DNA from: Bacillota bacterium
GTDB lineage: Bacteria > Bacillota > Negativicutes > Sporomusales > Sporomusaceae
Direction: 5' to 3'
DNA length: 64,000 nucleotides
Assembly: GCA_023443285.1 (NCBI GenBank)
Contig: JAEZVB010000008.1
Span: 1-64,000, forward strand
Positions 8,225 through 16,128 of this stretch are shown one piece after another. Made by a program: the position numbers and the translations under genes. How positions within the stretch are numbered: position 1 is the stretch's first letter; each line of letters opens with the position of its first letter. Below the pieces are notes generated by a model that did no database searches, was not told the origin of the DNA, and saw only the letters and a program-made list of their open reading frames with translations.

Positions 8225-9742
8225 TTGCGCTGTATGGGCATCCATTTAAAAAACTATTGGTATAATGCCTCAATACGTAAAAAACTATTAGCTTTTCTGC
8301 TATCTATGATTCTTTGTATAAGTGTTTTTAGTGTATATTTAATTTTAAACACTTACAGTTATGTCGAAAACTTTAACACCAATGCTAATGAATATTTTGA
8401 AGTAAATGTGCTGCAGCAAAATAACAAGAAAAATAATATGTTGATGTTCAAATATTTCGACGATGTGCGTATGGAAAATCTGGCTGAATTTAACGAAAGT
8501 GTGGATCAATTTTATCTAGCATTACAGAAAGTAACCACAAATTCTCACAGTTTGGAATCATACCTTATTATTAGATCTATAAAAAATGCGTTTATATCGT
8601 ATTGTGATGAAAGCAATATGGCCATTAAAAAACAGCGTGAAGGTGCCAGGGACTATCAGCTTCATTACTATAATGCCAGCCGCATAAATCAATATTTGGA
8701 TGGGTATATTGCACAATTATTGGAATTAACCCTAAGAGAGGGTAATACAGCATATAGCGAACTGGCTGACGAGGCTAGAATCATGATGTATATATCTTGC
8801 ATAATTCTATTTATGTTTTTAGCGTTTTGTTTAGTGTTAGGCTCGGCATTTTCAAATTATTTGACAAAACCTATTGAACATTTGGCGCAAACATCGTTGC
8901 AAATGTCACAGGGTGATTTGAATGTGCAGGAAATTGCTATTTGTTCCAATGATGAAGTAGGTACTTTGGCCAAAGCCTTCAATACGATGAGCTGCAGTAT
9001 TAGAAACCTGGTATATGACTTAAAAGAAAAATCACTTATTGAAAAAAAGCTTCACAAGGAAGAAGTAAGGAATATTAAAAATAAAGAACTACTAAAGGAA
9101 GCAAGATTTTTAGCCTTGCAATCGCAAATAAACCCCCATTTTTTATTTAATACACTAAATACTATTTCGCGGGTCATAACTTTTAGCCGTACTGAAGAGG
9201 CAATAAAGCTTATTGGTGCTTTAGCCAATATCCTTAGGTACAATATGGGCAGCAGCAAACTTTATGTGACCTTAAAAGATGAATTGGATCTAATAAAACA
9301 ATATGTATTTATTCAGCAGTATCGTTTTGGGGACAGGCTGCAGGTCGATATTGACTGTATCGCTCTGGATATAAGTGCAGTCACTATTCCGCGGTTTACG
9401 TTGCAGCCTATCATCGAAAATGCGGTAATTCACGGGATTGAACCCAAAATAGCTGGCGGACGATTACGAATTAAAGCTTATTTGGCTAAAGATAAGGCTA
9501 TTATAAAAATTATTGATAACGGTGTTGGTATGCCCAAAGAAAAAATAGAGCGTATTATGTCCAAGAAAAACAAGGAAAAAACCGGACATACAAATGCAAT
9601 TGGCTTATCCAATGTGATGAATAGACTGGCTATTTTTTGTGAAAAAAAAAGGTGTTTTGCGATAAAAAGTAAGCCTGGACTTGGCACGGTTGTTAGTATA
9701 GTAGTACCAATTACCCAGATTAAACATAAAGAGGTTAAGTAA
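8225..9742 (+). CDS. YesM/LytS-type membrane sensor histidine kinase
   Basis: A 505-residue sensor kinase. Order: a membrane segment at about 20-42, a 140-residue extracytoplasmic region, a second membrane segment at about 190-212, a HAMP linker, a PF06580-type phosphoacceptor domain with SQINPHFLFNTLNTI (His about 305), then an ATPase domain with ENAVIHGIEPK (N box) and DNGVGM (G1 box). Partner of the response regulator that follows directly. The start is uncertain: AGGAGG at 8215-8220 favours TTG 8225 or ATG 8234, while the longest reading (TTG 8210) would swallow the ribosome site. Probable input is the binding protein encoded upstream. Confidence 0.88.
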   Translation: MRCMGIHLKNYWYNASIRKKLLAFLLSMILCISVFSVYLILNTYSYVENFNTNANEYFEVNVLQQNNKKNNMLMFKYFDDVRMENLAEFNESVDQFYLALQKVTTNSHSLESYLIIRSIKNAFISYCDESNMAIKKQREGARDYQLHYYNASRINQYLDGYIAQLLELTLREGNTAYSELADEARIMMYISCIILFMFLAFCLVLGSAFSNYLTKPIEHLAQTSLQMSQGDLNVQEIAICSNDEVGTLAKAFNTMSCSIRNLVYDLKEKSLIEKKLHKEEVRNIKNKELLKEARFLALQSQINPHFLFNTLNTISRVITFSRTEEAIKLIGALANILRYNMGSSKLYVTLKDELDLIKQYVFIQQYRFGDRLQVDIDCIALDISAVTIPRFTLQPIIENAVIHGIEPKIAGGRLRIKAYLAKDKAIIKIIDNGVGMPKEKIERIMSKKNKEKTGHTNAIGLSNVMNRLAIFCEKKRCFAIKSKPGLGTVVSIVVPITQIKHKEVK

Positions 9743-9744
9743 GC

Positions 9745-10521
9745 ATGTATAAATTACTTATTGCTGATGATGAAGCTATTGAAAGAGAGGCAATACAATT
9801 TTTTATTAAGCAGGCCAATTTACAATTTGCGGCAGTAGAGGAAGCGGCTAACGGTATTGAGGCCGTAGATAAAGCCTTAGAACTAGTGCCAGATATAATT
9901 ATTATGGATATTAAGATGCCGGGCAAGGATGGGTTAGTTGCCGCCAAAGAAATTCAGCAAATTAATCCTAATTGTAAGATTATATTTCTTACTGCTTTTA
10001 ATGAATTTGATTATGCACACAAAGCTATCAAGCTTAAAGCAGAAGATTTTATTATTAAACCTGCGTACAGTGAAGATCTTTTGGAAGTGTTAAACAGGGT
10101 AATAGCCGACTTTAACAAAAGCCCAAATCTAGCAGCGGAGTCTGTATTTAATGCGAACGAGATTTGTGGGAGCAGCGACGGTATGGAAACTCATCCGTCA
10201 GCGTTGCTAGTGAATAAAGTGTGCCAGTATATAGATCAAAACTATAATAAAAATATAAAACTTGATGAAATGTGTGAATTGGCCGGATTTAGCAAGTATT
10301 ACTTTAGCCGGATTTTTAAGCAACATAAAAATATGAGCTTGGTTGATTATTTAACAACAAAGCGATTAACAAGAGCGAAAGAACTACTAAAGGATCCCCA
10401 AATAAGCATTAAAGAGGTAAGCGCAATGATTGGTTATAACGACGCCAATTACCTGACGGCAGTATTTAAAAAATGGGAAAATATTTCGCCAACTGATTAT
10501 AAAAACAAATATTGTCGATGA
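9745..10521 (+). CDS. YesN-type response regulator with AraC DNA-binding domain
   Basis: A 258-residue response regulator. The receiver domain has DDE at the N-terminus, the phosphoacceptor Asp55 in IIIMDIKMPG, and a later lysine in FIIKPAY. The last 100 residues are an AraC-type double helix-turn-helix with LCELAGFSKYYFSRIFK-like and KEVSAMIGYNDANYLTAVFKK motifs. It starts 2 bases after the kinase stop and will be cotranscribed with it. The likely target is the TRAP transporter operon just downstream (inference). A strong terminator follows. Confidence 0.92.
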   Translation: MYKLLIADDEAIEREAIQFFIKQANLQFAAVEEAANGIEAVDKALELVPDIIIMDIKMPGKDGLVAAKEIQQINPNCKIIFLTAFNEFDYAHKAIKLKAEDFIIKPAYSEDLLEVLNRVIADFNKSPNLAAESVFNANEICGSSDGMETHPSALLVNKVCQYIDQNYNKNIKLDEMCELAGFSKYYFSRIFKQHKNMSLVDYLTTKRLTRAKELLKDPQISIKEVSAMIGYNDANYLTAVFKKWENISPTDYKNKYCR

Positions 10522-10522
10522 G

Positions 10523-10566
10523 AAAAACCGCCTGTAGCAAAAAAATAGTGCAACAGGCGGTTTTTG
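10523..10566 (+). terminator. Terminator after the TRAP two-component genes
   Basis: A 13-base stem AAAAACCGCCTGT / ACAGGCGGTTTTT with an A-rich loop, ending in a T run, directly after the response regulator stop. Confidence 0.92.
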
Positions 10567-10716
10567 AATAAGTACTGGATATAAGAAAAATCAGTAGTTA
10601 TCGATAATTCTGAAAACAAGGCAAAATAGTCTAGAAGATAACAATATATTTTAGAGAAGTTTCTGACATAATGCTATACAATTTTAGTTAGAAAAAACAT
10701 GGGGAGGCTGAATAAA

Positions 10717-11745
10717 TTGCTCAAAAAGAAGTTGGGGTTGTTTATTGCTTTGGCTTTAATGGTTACTATGATTGCAGGCTGCTCGCAGTCTGGCAAAAAG
10801 GCTGAAACCGCGAATGCTAATGACAAGAAACCGATAATTATGAAGGTAGGCCATGCACACAATATTGATACACCGCGCCACCAATCGTATCTTAAATTTA
10901 AAGAACTAGTTGAACAAAGAACTAATAATGGTGTAAAAGTAGAGATATTCCCTTCTGGTCAGGTGGGTGACGAAGTGGCGATGATTGAAGCCACTAAGCT
11001 TGGTACACTGCAAGGCACTAGAGGCGGCCCATTTGAGAAGATGGCTCCGGAATTTATGATATATACCTTGCCGTTCCTGTTTGACAACCTGGATGGTATT
11101 GAAAAGATAACCATGGGACCTATCGGCGACAGAATTGCTAAAGCTGCTGAAAAAAATGGTTTTGTAGCCTTAACTACAGGTGATGGCGGCGGTTTTAGAA
11201 ATATCTCCAACAACAAACGCCCAATCGTAACTCCTGATGATATGAAAGGTCTAAAGATCAGAACACCTGGAATTGAGAGCATCATCAAAACTATGGAAGC
11301 TTTTGGCGCTAATGCCGTGTCGATTCCTTTCGGTGATGTTTATATGGCCTTAAAAACAAATGTTGCCGATGGACAGGAAAATCCACCGGTAAATATGGAG
11401 TCAATGAAAATTTATGAAGTGCAAAAATATATCAGTGTGATAGAATATCAGTTCCATCCCGATCCGTTTATCGTAAATCTTAAGTGGTTTCAATCCCTAA
11501 GCCCCGAGTATCAAAAGATATTGAAAGAATGCGCTGTGGAATCCATGAAGCTTAACGATAAGCTTATTAAAGAAGCGAATCAAAAAGCCATGGATAATAT
11601 GAAAAAATCACTGGAAGTTATGGTGCTAACACCTGAGCAGAGAAATGCTTTTAAAGAAAAAGTCAAGCCAGTCTATGATTACTATATTAACAAAGGTGTC
11701 TGTACCCAAAAAGATATTGATGAAATACGTAACGCAACAAAATAG
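10717..11745 (+). CDS. TRAP transporter binding lipoprotein DctP
   Basis: A 342-residue DctP-family binding protein with a lipoprotein signal (MIAGC, Cys22). It shows the family's FPSGQVGDEVAMIEATKLGTLQG stretch and a DDMKGLKIRTPGI block with the conserved arginine used to clamp a carboxylate. Substrates of the family are C4-dicarboxylates, sugar acids or 2-oxoacids; the exact one is not readable here. GGGGAGG at 10701-10707 lies 9 bases before TTG 10717, making that start better than ATG 10699, whose codons overlap the ribosome site. It precedes dctQ and dctM and is the transport component. Confidence 0.9.
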   Translation: MLKKKLGLFIALALMVTMIAGCSQSGKKAETANANDKKPIIMKVGHAHNIDTPRHQSYLKFKELVEQRTNNGVKVEIFPSGQVGDEVAMIEATKLGTLQGTRGGPFEKMAPEFMIYTLPFLFDNLDGIEKITMGPIGDRIAKAAEKNGFVALTTGDGGGFRNISNNKRPIVTPDDMKGLKIRTPGIESIIKTMEAFGANAVSIPFGDVYMALKTNVADGQENPPVNMESMKIYEVQKYISVIEYQFHPDPFIVNLKWFQSLSPEYQKILKECAVESMKLNDKLIKEANQKAMDNMKKSLEVMVLTPEQRNAFKEKVKPVYDYYINKGVCTQKDIDEIRNATK

Positions 11746-11788
11746 TAACTGCTAATTATTCTGGAGATTATCGCTAACGTTGATTATG

Positions 11789-11820
11789 GGGAGAGTGAAG
11801 CTTATTTGTGACACTCTTCC
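11789..11820 (+). promoter_or_regulatory. Intercistronic hairpin after the TRAP binding-protein gene
   Basis: GGGAGAGTG at 11789-11797 pairs with CACTCTTCC at 11812-11820 (one G-U pair). There is no clear T run, so it looks more like an mRNA 3'-end stabiliser or partial terminator that would leave more binding protein than membrane subunits. Confidence 0.5.
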
Positions 11821-11870
11821 TATATTTATCTTGAGTATGAAGTTTTTATTTCAAATAGGGGGTAAAAGCC

Positions 11871-12380
11871 TTGAGCAACAAGTTATTTATTGCGTTTGAC
11901 AAGTTATTGACTTGGCTGTGCATGTTTTTCATGAGTGCTATGACTATTCTTGTTATTTTATCAGTGTTTTTTCGGTATTGTTTTAATATTACTTATGTTT
12001 GGTCGGAAGAATTGATTACTATAATGTTTATTAGTACTAGCTTATTGGGGTGTACAATTGCTGTTAAGCAAAAAGAGCATATTGTGGTTGATTTTATTTA
12101 TCAAGTCTTGCCACCTTTGGCCGCCAAGGCACTCAGAATAATCATATCGTTGTGTAATATCTTTATGCTGAGTATTTTAATTGATGCGGCAATCGATTGG
12201 GTTGGTGCTGCTGGTGATTCACCATCAGCTGGTATGCGGTTGCCACTTTATATTTTCTATTCTATATTACCCATAAGTTTTGGCGGGATAATTTTATATG
12301 AAGTAATGTCTATTATGGATAATTTATTAAATAAACAAGGAGGTGAGATAAAAAATGAGCATGGTAATACTATTTCTTAG
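11871..12380 (+). CDS. TRAP transporter small membrane subunit DctQ
   Basis: A 169-residue membrane protein with four hydrophobic segments, as expected for DctQ. Typical features are FFRYCFNITYVWSEELITI in the first third and the VKQKEHIVVDFI segment after the second helix. It partners the large permease encoded immediately downstream. The TTG start at 11871 follows a G-rich ribosome site (AGGGGG). The last 26 bases overlap the dctM start. Confidence 0.9.
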   Translation: MSNKLFIAFDKLLTWLCMFFMSAMTILVILSVFFRYCFNITYVWSEELITIMFISTSLLGCTIAVKQKEHIVVDFIYQVLPPLAAKALRIIISLCNIFMLSILIDAAIDWVGAAGDSPSAGMRLPLYIFYSILPISFGGIILYEVMSIMDNLLNKQGGEIKNEHGNTIS

Positions 12381-13641
12381 TTTTTGCGTTCTTGCATTTT
12401 TGGGATTTCCGATATATACTGGCTTAGGCTTATCCAGTACTATATATCTCTTGGTCACAAATCCGGATTTTATTGTCATGGTTCCACAAAGAATATGGGC
12501 AGGCATGGATACTTATATATTAATTGCATTACCGTTATTTATTTTGGCAGGCGAATTGATGAATACCGGTGGTATTACCAGACGGATTGTTGATTTTAGT
12601 TTACATATGGTACGTCCGATAAAAGGTGGTTTGGGTGAAGTAAGTGTTGTAGCCAGTATGATTATCAGCGGCGTTTCGGGCTCATCTGTGGCTGATACCA
12701 CGGCAGTTGGCTCGGTAATGATTCCCGCTATGGAGAAAAAAGGCTTTAGTACTAAATATGCTACCGGGCTCGTGGTGGCGGCAACTACCTTAGGGATAAT
12801 AATTCCGCCGAGTATACCAATGATTACATATGCTATGGTGTCAGGTGTATCTATAGGTGCACTCTTTGTAGTAGGCATGGTTCCAGGGATATTAATAGGG
12901 GTTTTTCAGCTAATAGCGGTACAAATATATAAACGGAAGAATAATCTTCATTTGTTGGAACAAAATCGTGATAACGATGTTAGCTTTATGAAGGCTACGA
13001 AAGATGGTATATTGGCTCTCATAATGCCAGGAATTATTTTAGTCAGCATTTTATTTGGGGTGGCTACAGCCAGTGAATCAGCAGGTATTGCTGTGTTGTA
13101 CGCTTTCATTCTAGGGATTTTTATCTTTAAGGAATTGAAATTTAGCGACTTACCACGGATTATAAAAATGACAGTGATGAGTACTAGTTCAATCATGATC
13201 ATTATCGGTTTTTCGATGATATTTGGCTGGATTATGTCTATGGAAAAAATTCCTGATATGCTGGCCCAATTTCTAGAAAGTATGCATTTGGGAAAAATTT
13301 GGATTTTGCTTATGCTTGATATATTTATCCTGTTTCTTGGTACATTCTTGGATGTTACCCCAATTTTACTGATCGCTACTCCGATGCTTTTACCGGTGGT
13401 GCAAAAATTTGGCATTGATGCATTACAGTTTGGCTCTATCTTAATGGTAGGAACAGCAATAGGATTGGCTACGCCGCCACTAGGTATGTGCTTGAACGCA
13501 GCCAATAAAATCAGCAAATTGTCGATTATGGAAATTTTCCATGCTGCTTGGCCTTTTCTGCTTTGCGATCTGATTGTGTTATTAATGATTACCTTTATTC
13601 CAGAACTGACAACCATACCGGCATCATGGGTTGCAAAATAA
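12355..13641 (+). CDS. TRAP transporter large membrane subunit DctM
   Basis: A 428-residue DctM-type permease with about 12 membrane segments. It shows the family's LPLFILAGELMNTGGI, VVASMIISGVSGSSVADTTAVG, GTFLDVTPILLIATPM and GLATPPLGMCLNAA regions. It forms the sodium-coupled transport channel with DctQ. The ATG at 12355 has AAGGAGGTG upstream inside the end of dctQ, a translationally coupled arrangement. Confidence 0.95.
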   Translation: MSMVILFLSFCVLAFLGFPIYTGLGLSSTIYLLVTNPDFIVMVPQRIWAGMDTYILIALPLFILAGELMNTGGITRRIVDFSLHMVRPIKGGLGEVSVVASMIISGVSGSSVADTTAVGSVMIPAMEKKGFSTKYATGLVVAATTLGIIIPPSIPMITYAMVSGVSIGALFVVGMVPGILIGVFQLIAVQIYKRKNNLHLLEQNRDNDVSFMKATKDGILALIMPGIILVSILFGVATASESAGIAVLYAFILGIFIFKELKFSDLPRIIKMTVMSTSSIMIIIGFSMIFGWIMSMEKIPDMLAQFLESMHLGKIWILLMLDIFILFLGTFLDVTPILLIATPMLLPVVQKFGIDALQFGSILMVGTAIGLATPPLGMCLNAANKISKLSIMEIFHAAWPFLLCDLIVLLMITFIPELTTIPASWVAK

Positions 13642-13889
13642 ATTCCCTGTATCCCTATGAATGAATATAACAGGCCATGCGACCTTGATTTATAAACCAG
13701 TGCTATTATGGCGTGAAAGTAGTTAGTGACTTGTTGTTAATTGAGTGTCGGATATTTGTTGTTTGTATAAGTGTTGCATTTGCTAAAAAGGATTATGAAT
13801 CCTGTTAACGAAATACAAAGTTAGCGATGTACGCATTGGGTTGGGGTGTTTTGCAGTAAAGTGATAAATATGAAAGGTGGAATAAGTGT

Positions 13890-14243
13890 ATGAATGAAGA
13901 AAAAACGGTATCAAGATATGTATATCCTTGCGCTGGTGCTGCGGATGTAGGGGAAGTGACAGATCAAGTTTGTCGGAAATTGCGGCGGGAAGGATTTGCA
14001 AAAACTCCTATGAGCTGCATCACGGGGATTGCCGCTAACTTGCAACCATTTATTGAAGCGGCACAGCAGATGGATGAGCTCATCGTGATTGATGGCTGTC
14101 CTACGGTTTGTGCACGTAAAGTCATGGAGAATGCGGGGATTTCTGCCAAGTACTATTTATTGACAGATATGGGGCTAGAAAAGGGCAAGACTACGATAAC
14201 TGCCGAACTGGTTGAGGATATTTGCCAACGTATCAAAGGCTAA
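13890..14243 (+). CDS. Putative zinc-binding DGC-domain protein
   Basis: A 117-residue cytoplasmic protein resembling the small cysteine-rich DGC-type putative zinc-binding family. Five cysteines are visible: Cys14 in YPCAGAADVG, Cys28, Cys43 in MSCITGIAAN, and Cys70/Cys74 in IDGCPTVCARKV. The DGCPTxC motif gives the family its name. Members are often found near anaerobic metal or redox genes, but no biochemical function is firmly known. It stands 248 bases after dctM and may have its own promoter. A very strong hairpin follows. Confidence 0.75.
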   Translation: MNEEKTVSRYVYPCAGAADVGEVTDQVCRKLRREGFAKTPMSCITGIAANLQPFIEAAQQMDELIVIDGCPTVCARKVMENAGISAKYYLLTDMGLEKGKTTITAELVEDICQRIKG

Positions 14244-14267
14244 GTATTGCAAATATATATTACCTGA

Positions 14268-14318
14268 AAAAGACAAAGGCAGGGACGGTGGACAACCACC
14301 GTCCCTGTCTTTGTCTTT
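14268..14318 (+). terminator. Very long hairpin terminator
   Basis: A 23-base-pair stem (14268-14290 region with 14296-14318, one G-U pair) around a 4-base ACAA loop, with a core of GGGACGGTGG / CCACCGTCCC and T-rich 3' end. It is much longer than the other terminators here and may be a dispersed repeat that works as a terminator. Confidence 0.8.
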
Positions 14319-14480
14319 CTTAGCTTGTATATTTCTGTCCATTATGCTGGGGTTCATTGAAAAAAAGTAAGTAGTGAATTCTTTTTACATAGTAGTGTTG
14401 CACTGGTTTATAGTTGTTAACATATACTGAAATAAATACGCATAATAAGTGCTTTAAAAAATTACAAAGAAGGTGTTTAT

Positions 14481-15095
14481 ATGCCTAAAGATATTGATTT
14501 AGATAAAACTAAAGATTTGCGTGCAAATTACAAACTTATTTCCAGTACTTCTCAGCCTGTGTATACATCATCTCTTTCCATAAATAACCCGACTATGCCC
14601 ACCGTGACGGAAGATATAGCTGTGAGTTACAACAAGTGTGGTAAACGATTTAGCGTTAATACAGGAGCGCAAACCTTTGGTTCTGGCAGTACTCCATATT
14701 TAAGAGCTGCCATTACAATCCCCGCAAATCTGACAATGTATCTTGACCGACTGCGGGCAGGAGCTACGGCTACATCAATCATAACCCTTTGGAGTTTGAG
14801 CAGCAATCCCGTAGGCTCCACTAACTCAATGAGCCGAATTTGTACTAATGTTGGTTCAGGAAAGACATCCAGTATAACGGCTGCATATTTTGATATTTCA
14901 GCTACTTCTTTTAGTGCTATACCTACAAATACTTTAATATTAACAATCGTTCTAACAAGTGGAACTTATGAGACCGATTTAGGTGGAAGAATTATTTTTC
15001 CAAGTTCATCATACTTAGGCATACAAGTTCAAAATACGACAGCATCAGGAACAGGTGTATATTGTATGATCAACGCGAGCTGGTGGGAAGTTTAG
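14481..15095 (+). CDS. Tandem protein A of unknown family
   Basis: A 204-residue protein I do not recognise with confidence. It starts MPKDIDLDKTKDLRANYKLI, has no signal peptide or membrane segment, is rich in Ser, Thr, Ile and Leu with predicted alternating beta strands, and ends INASWWEV. The next gene encodes a clear paralogue sharing MPKDI, ISSxxxPVYTS, SINNPxMP, RFSVxTGA, DRLRAG, GGRxIF and SWWEV. The layout suggests a single beta-sandwich. The closing block (glutamate or tyrosine, GGRIIFP, then aromatic WWE) reminds me of the DUF6143-type Bacillus/Clostridia family, but I could not test that. Possible structural or surface role, for example on spores; inference only. Confidence 0.7.
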   Translation: MPKDIDLDKTKDLRANYKLISSTSQPVYTSSLSINNPTMPTVTEDIAVSYNKCGKRFSVNTGAQTFGSGSTPYLRAAITIPANLTMYLDRLRAGATATSIITLWSLSSNPVGSTNSMSRICTNVGSGKTSSITAAYFDISATSFSAIPTNTLILTIVLTSGTYETDLGGRIIFPSSSYLGIQVQNTTASGTGVYCMINASWWEV

Positions 15096-15142
15096 TTAGC
15101 CGATGGATTAAGTGAGTTGCATATTTGAGAGGAGGTGTTTTT

Positions 15143-15742
15143 ATGCCTAAAGATATTGAGATAGACTCTAAAGAGTTGCGTTCAAATATTAAAATTATTT
15201 CTAGTGCCGCAGAACCTGTGTATACATCAACTGTTTCTATTAATAATCCGGCTATGCCGACAGGAACGGAGGAATTGGCTTTAGCTTATAATAAGCTGCA
15301 AAGTCGTTTTAGTGTTAGTACAGGCGCTCGAAATGTAGCTAAAGATAATTTTCTTGTACTATATATTACAATTCCAACCAATATAGAAAAAACAATATAT
15401 TTTGATAGATTACGAGCCGGAAATAGTGACTTATCACAAATAGATATGTTTGTTCTTACTTCAGCAGCAACTACTACACCACTAACTATAAATAATAGTT
15501 ATATTGGGTCTTTGGCTTCGACTAAGGTTACAGCAGGATATAACACTACAGATCCCGGCATCGCTAATAATCTTGCTTTACAAACATTAATTTTGGCTGG
15601 TGGAGTAAATTATGAAACAGAGTATGGGGGACGAGTTATATTTCAAATTCCAACCTCACCACTGTATTACTGCATAAGGGTAAAAAATATCGGAACTGTA
15701 GCATCATCCAGTATGATTAGCTTAAGCTGGTGGGAAGTATAA
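15143..15742 (+). CDS. Tandem protein B, paralogue of the preceding gene
   Basis: A 199-residue paralogue of the protein at 14481-15095, probably cotranscribed 47 bases downstream. Shared landmarks appear in the same order: MPKDIEIDSKELR, IISSAAEPVYTS, SINNPAMP, RFSVSTGA, YFDRLRAG, YETEYGGRVIF, and SLSWWEV at the very end. The middle third has diverged most. The ATG at 15143 has AGAGGAGGTG upstream; an in-frame TTG at 15125 would include the ribosome site in the coding region. The two ribosome-site/start regions are also alike, so this looks like a recent local gene duplication. No function is assigned. Confidence 0.7.
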   Translation: MPKDIEIDSKELRSNIKIISSAAEPVYTSTVSINNPAMPTGTEELALAYNKLQSRFSVSTGARNVAKDNFLVLYITIPTNIEKTIYFDRLRAGNSDLSQIDMFVLTSAATTTPLTINNSYIGSLASTKVTAGYNTTDPGIANNLALQTLILAGGVNYETEYGGRVIFQIPTSPLYYCIRVKNIGTVASSSMISLSWWEV

Positions 15743-15891
15743 GTATTCTTCTTTATTGCTAATGTACATCCTATAAGGAAAGAATATGATATTTTTTCAT
15801 ATAGTATTATTTTAATCATATAGTATTAGTTTGGGGGAGTGTATACAGTAATACAATTAATTACGACGAAAATATTGTGGAAAATAATGTA

Positions 15892-15920
15892 TTGAGTAGA
15901 AATGGGTAACATGATATAAT
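15892..15920 (+). promoter_or_regulatory. Probable promoter of the Cache chemoreceptor gene
   Basis: TTGAGT at 15892-15897, a 17-base spacer and a perfect TATAAT at 15915-15920. It predicts a leader RNA of about 200 bases before the ATG at 16129. The 386-base gap between genes (15743-16128) holds this promoter and the leader hairpin; nothing else is evident. Confidence 0.55.
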
Positions 15921-15976
15921 CTGGATAAATCAAGTAAATAAGTTCCATTATTAAATAACATATATATACCTAAAGC

Positions 15977-16026
15977 AAAGGTGCTTATTCGAAGAGTAAC
16001 TTCGAGTCAGCACTTTTATTTTTTTA
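15977..16026 (+). terminator. Hairpin with T run inside the chemoreceptor leader
   Basis: Two stacked stems, AAAGGTGC / GCACTTTT and TCGAAG / CTTCGA, with a TTA/TCA internal loop, followed by TTATTTTTTT. It lies downstream of the probable promoter at 15892 and upstream of the start at 16129, so it may act as an attenuator. If the promoter is wrong it is simply the terminator of the tandem-protein operon. Confidence 0.7.
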
Positions 16027-16128
16027 CTTAGGATTAGAAAGGTGTGTGATGGTAAAGGGGTTGACAACATCTACAGAGTTTGCAAAAAGCTAAGGAAAGG
16101 ACACTTTGAAAAAAGAGGAGGAGACAAA

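Noticed and set aside
15977..16026. Cyclic-di-GMP riboswitch upstream of the chemoreceptor
   Set aside because: The leader has a GCAAAGG stretch, but the second conserved half of the class I motif is missing, and the hairpin reads as a plain terminator.
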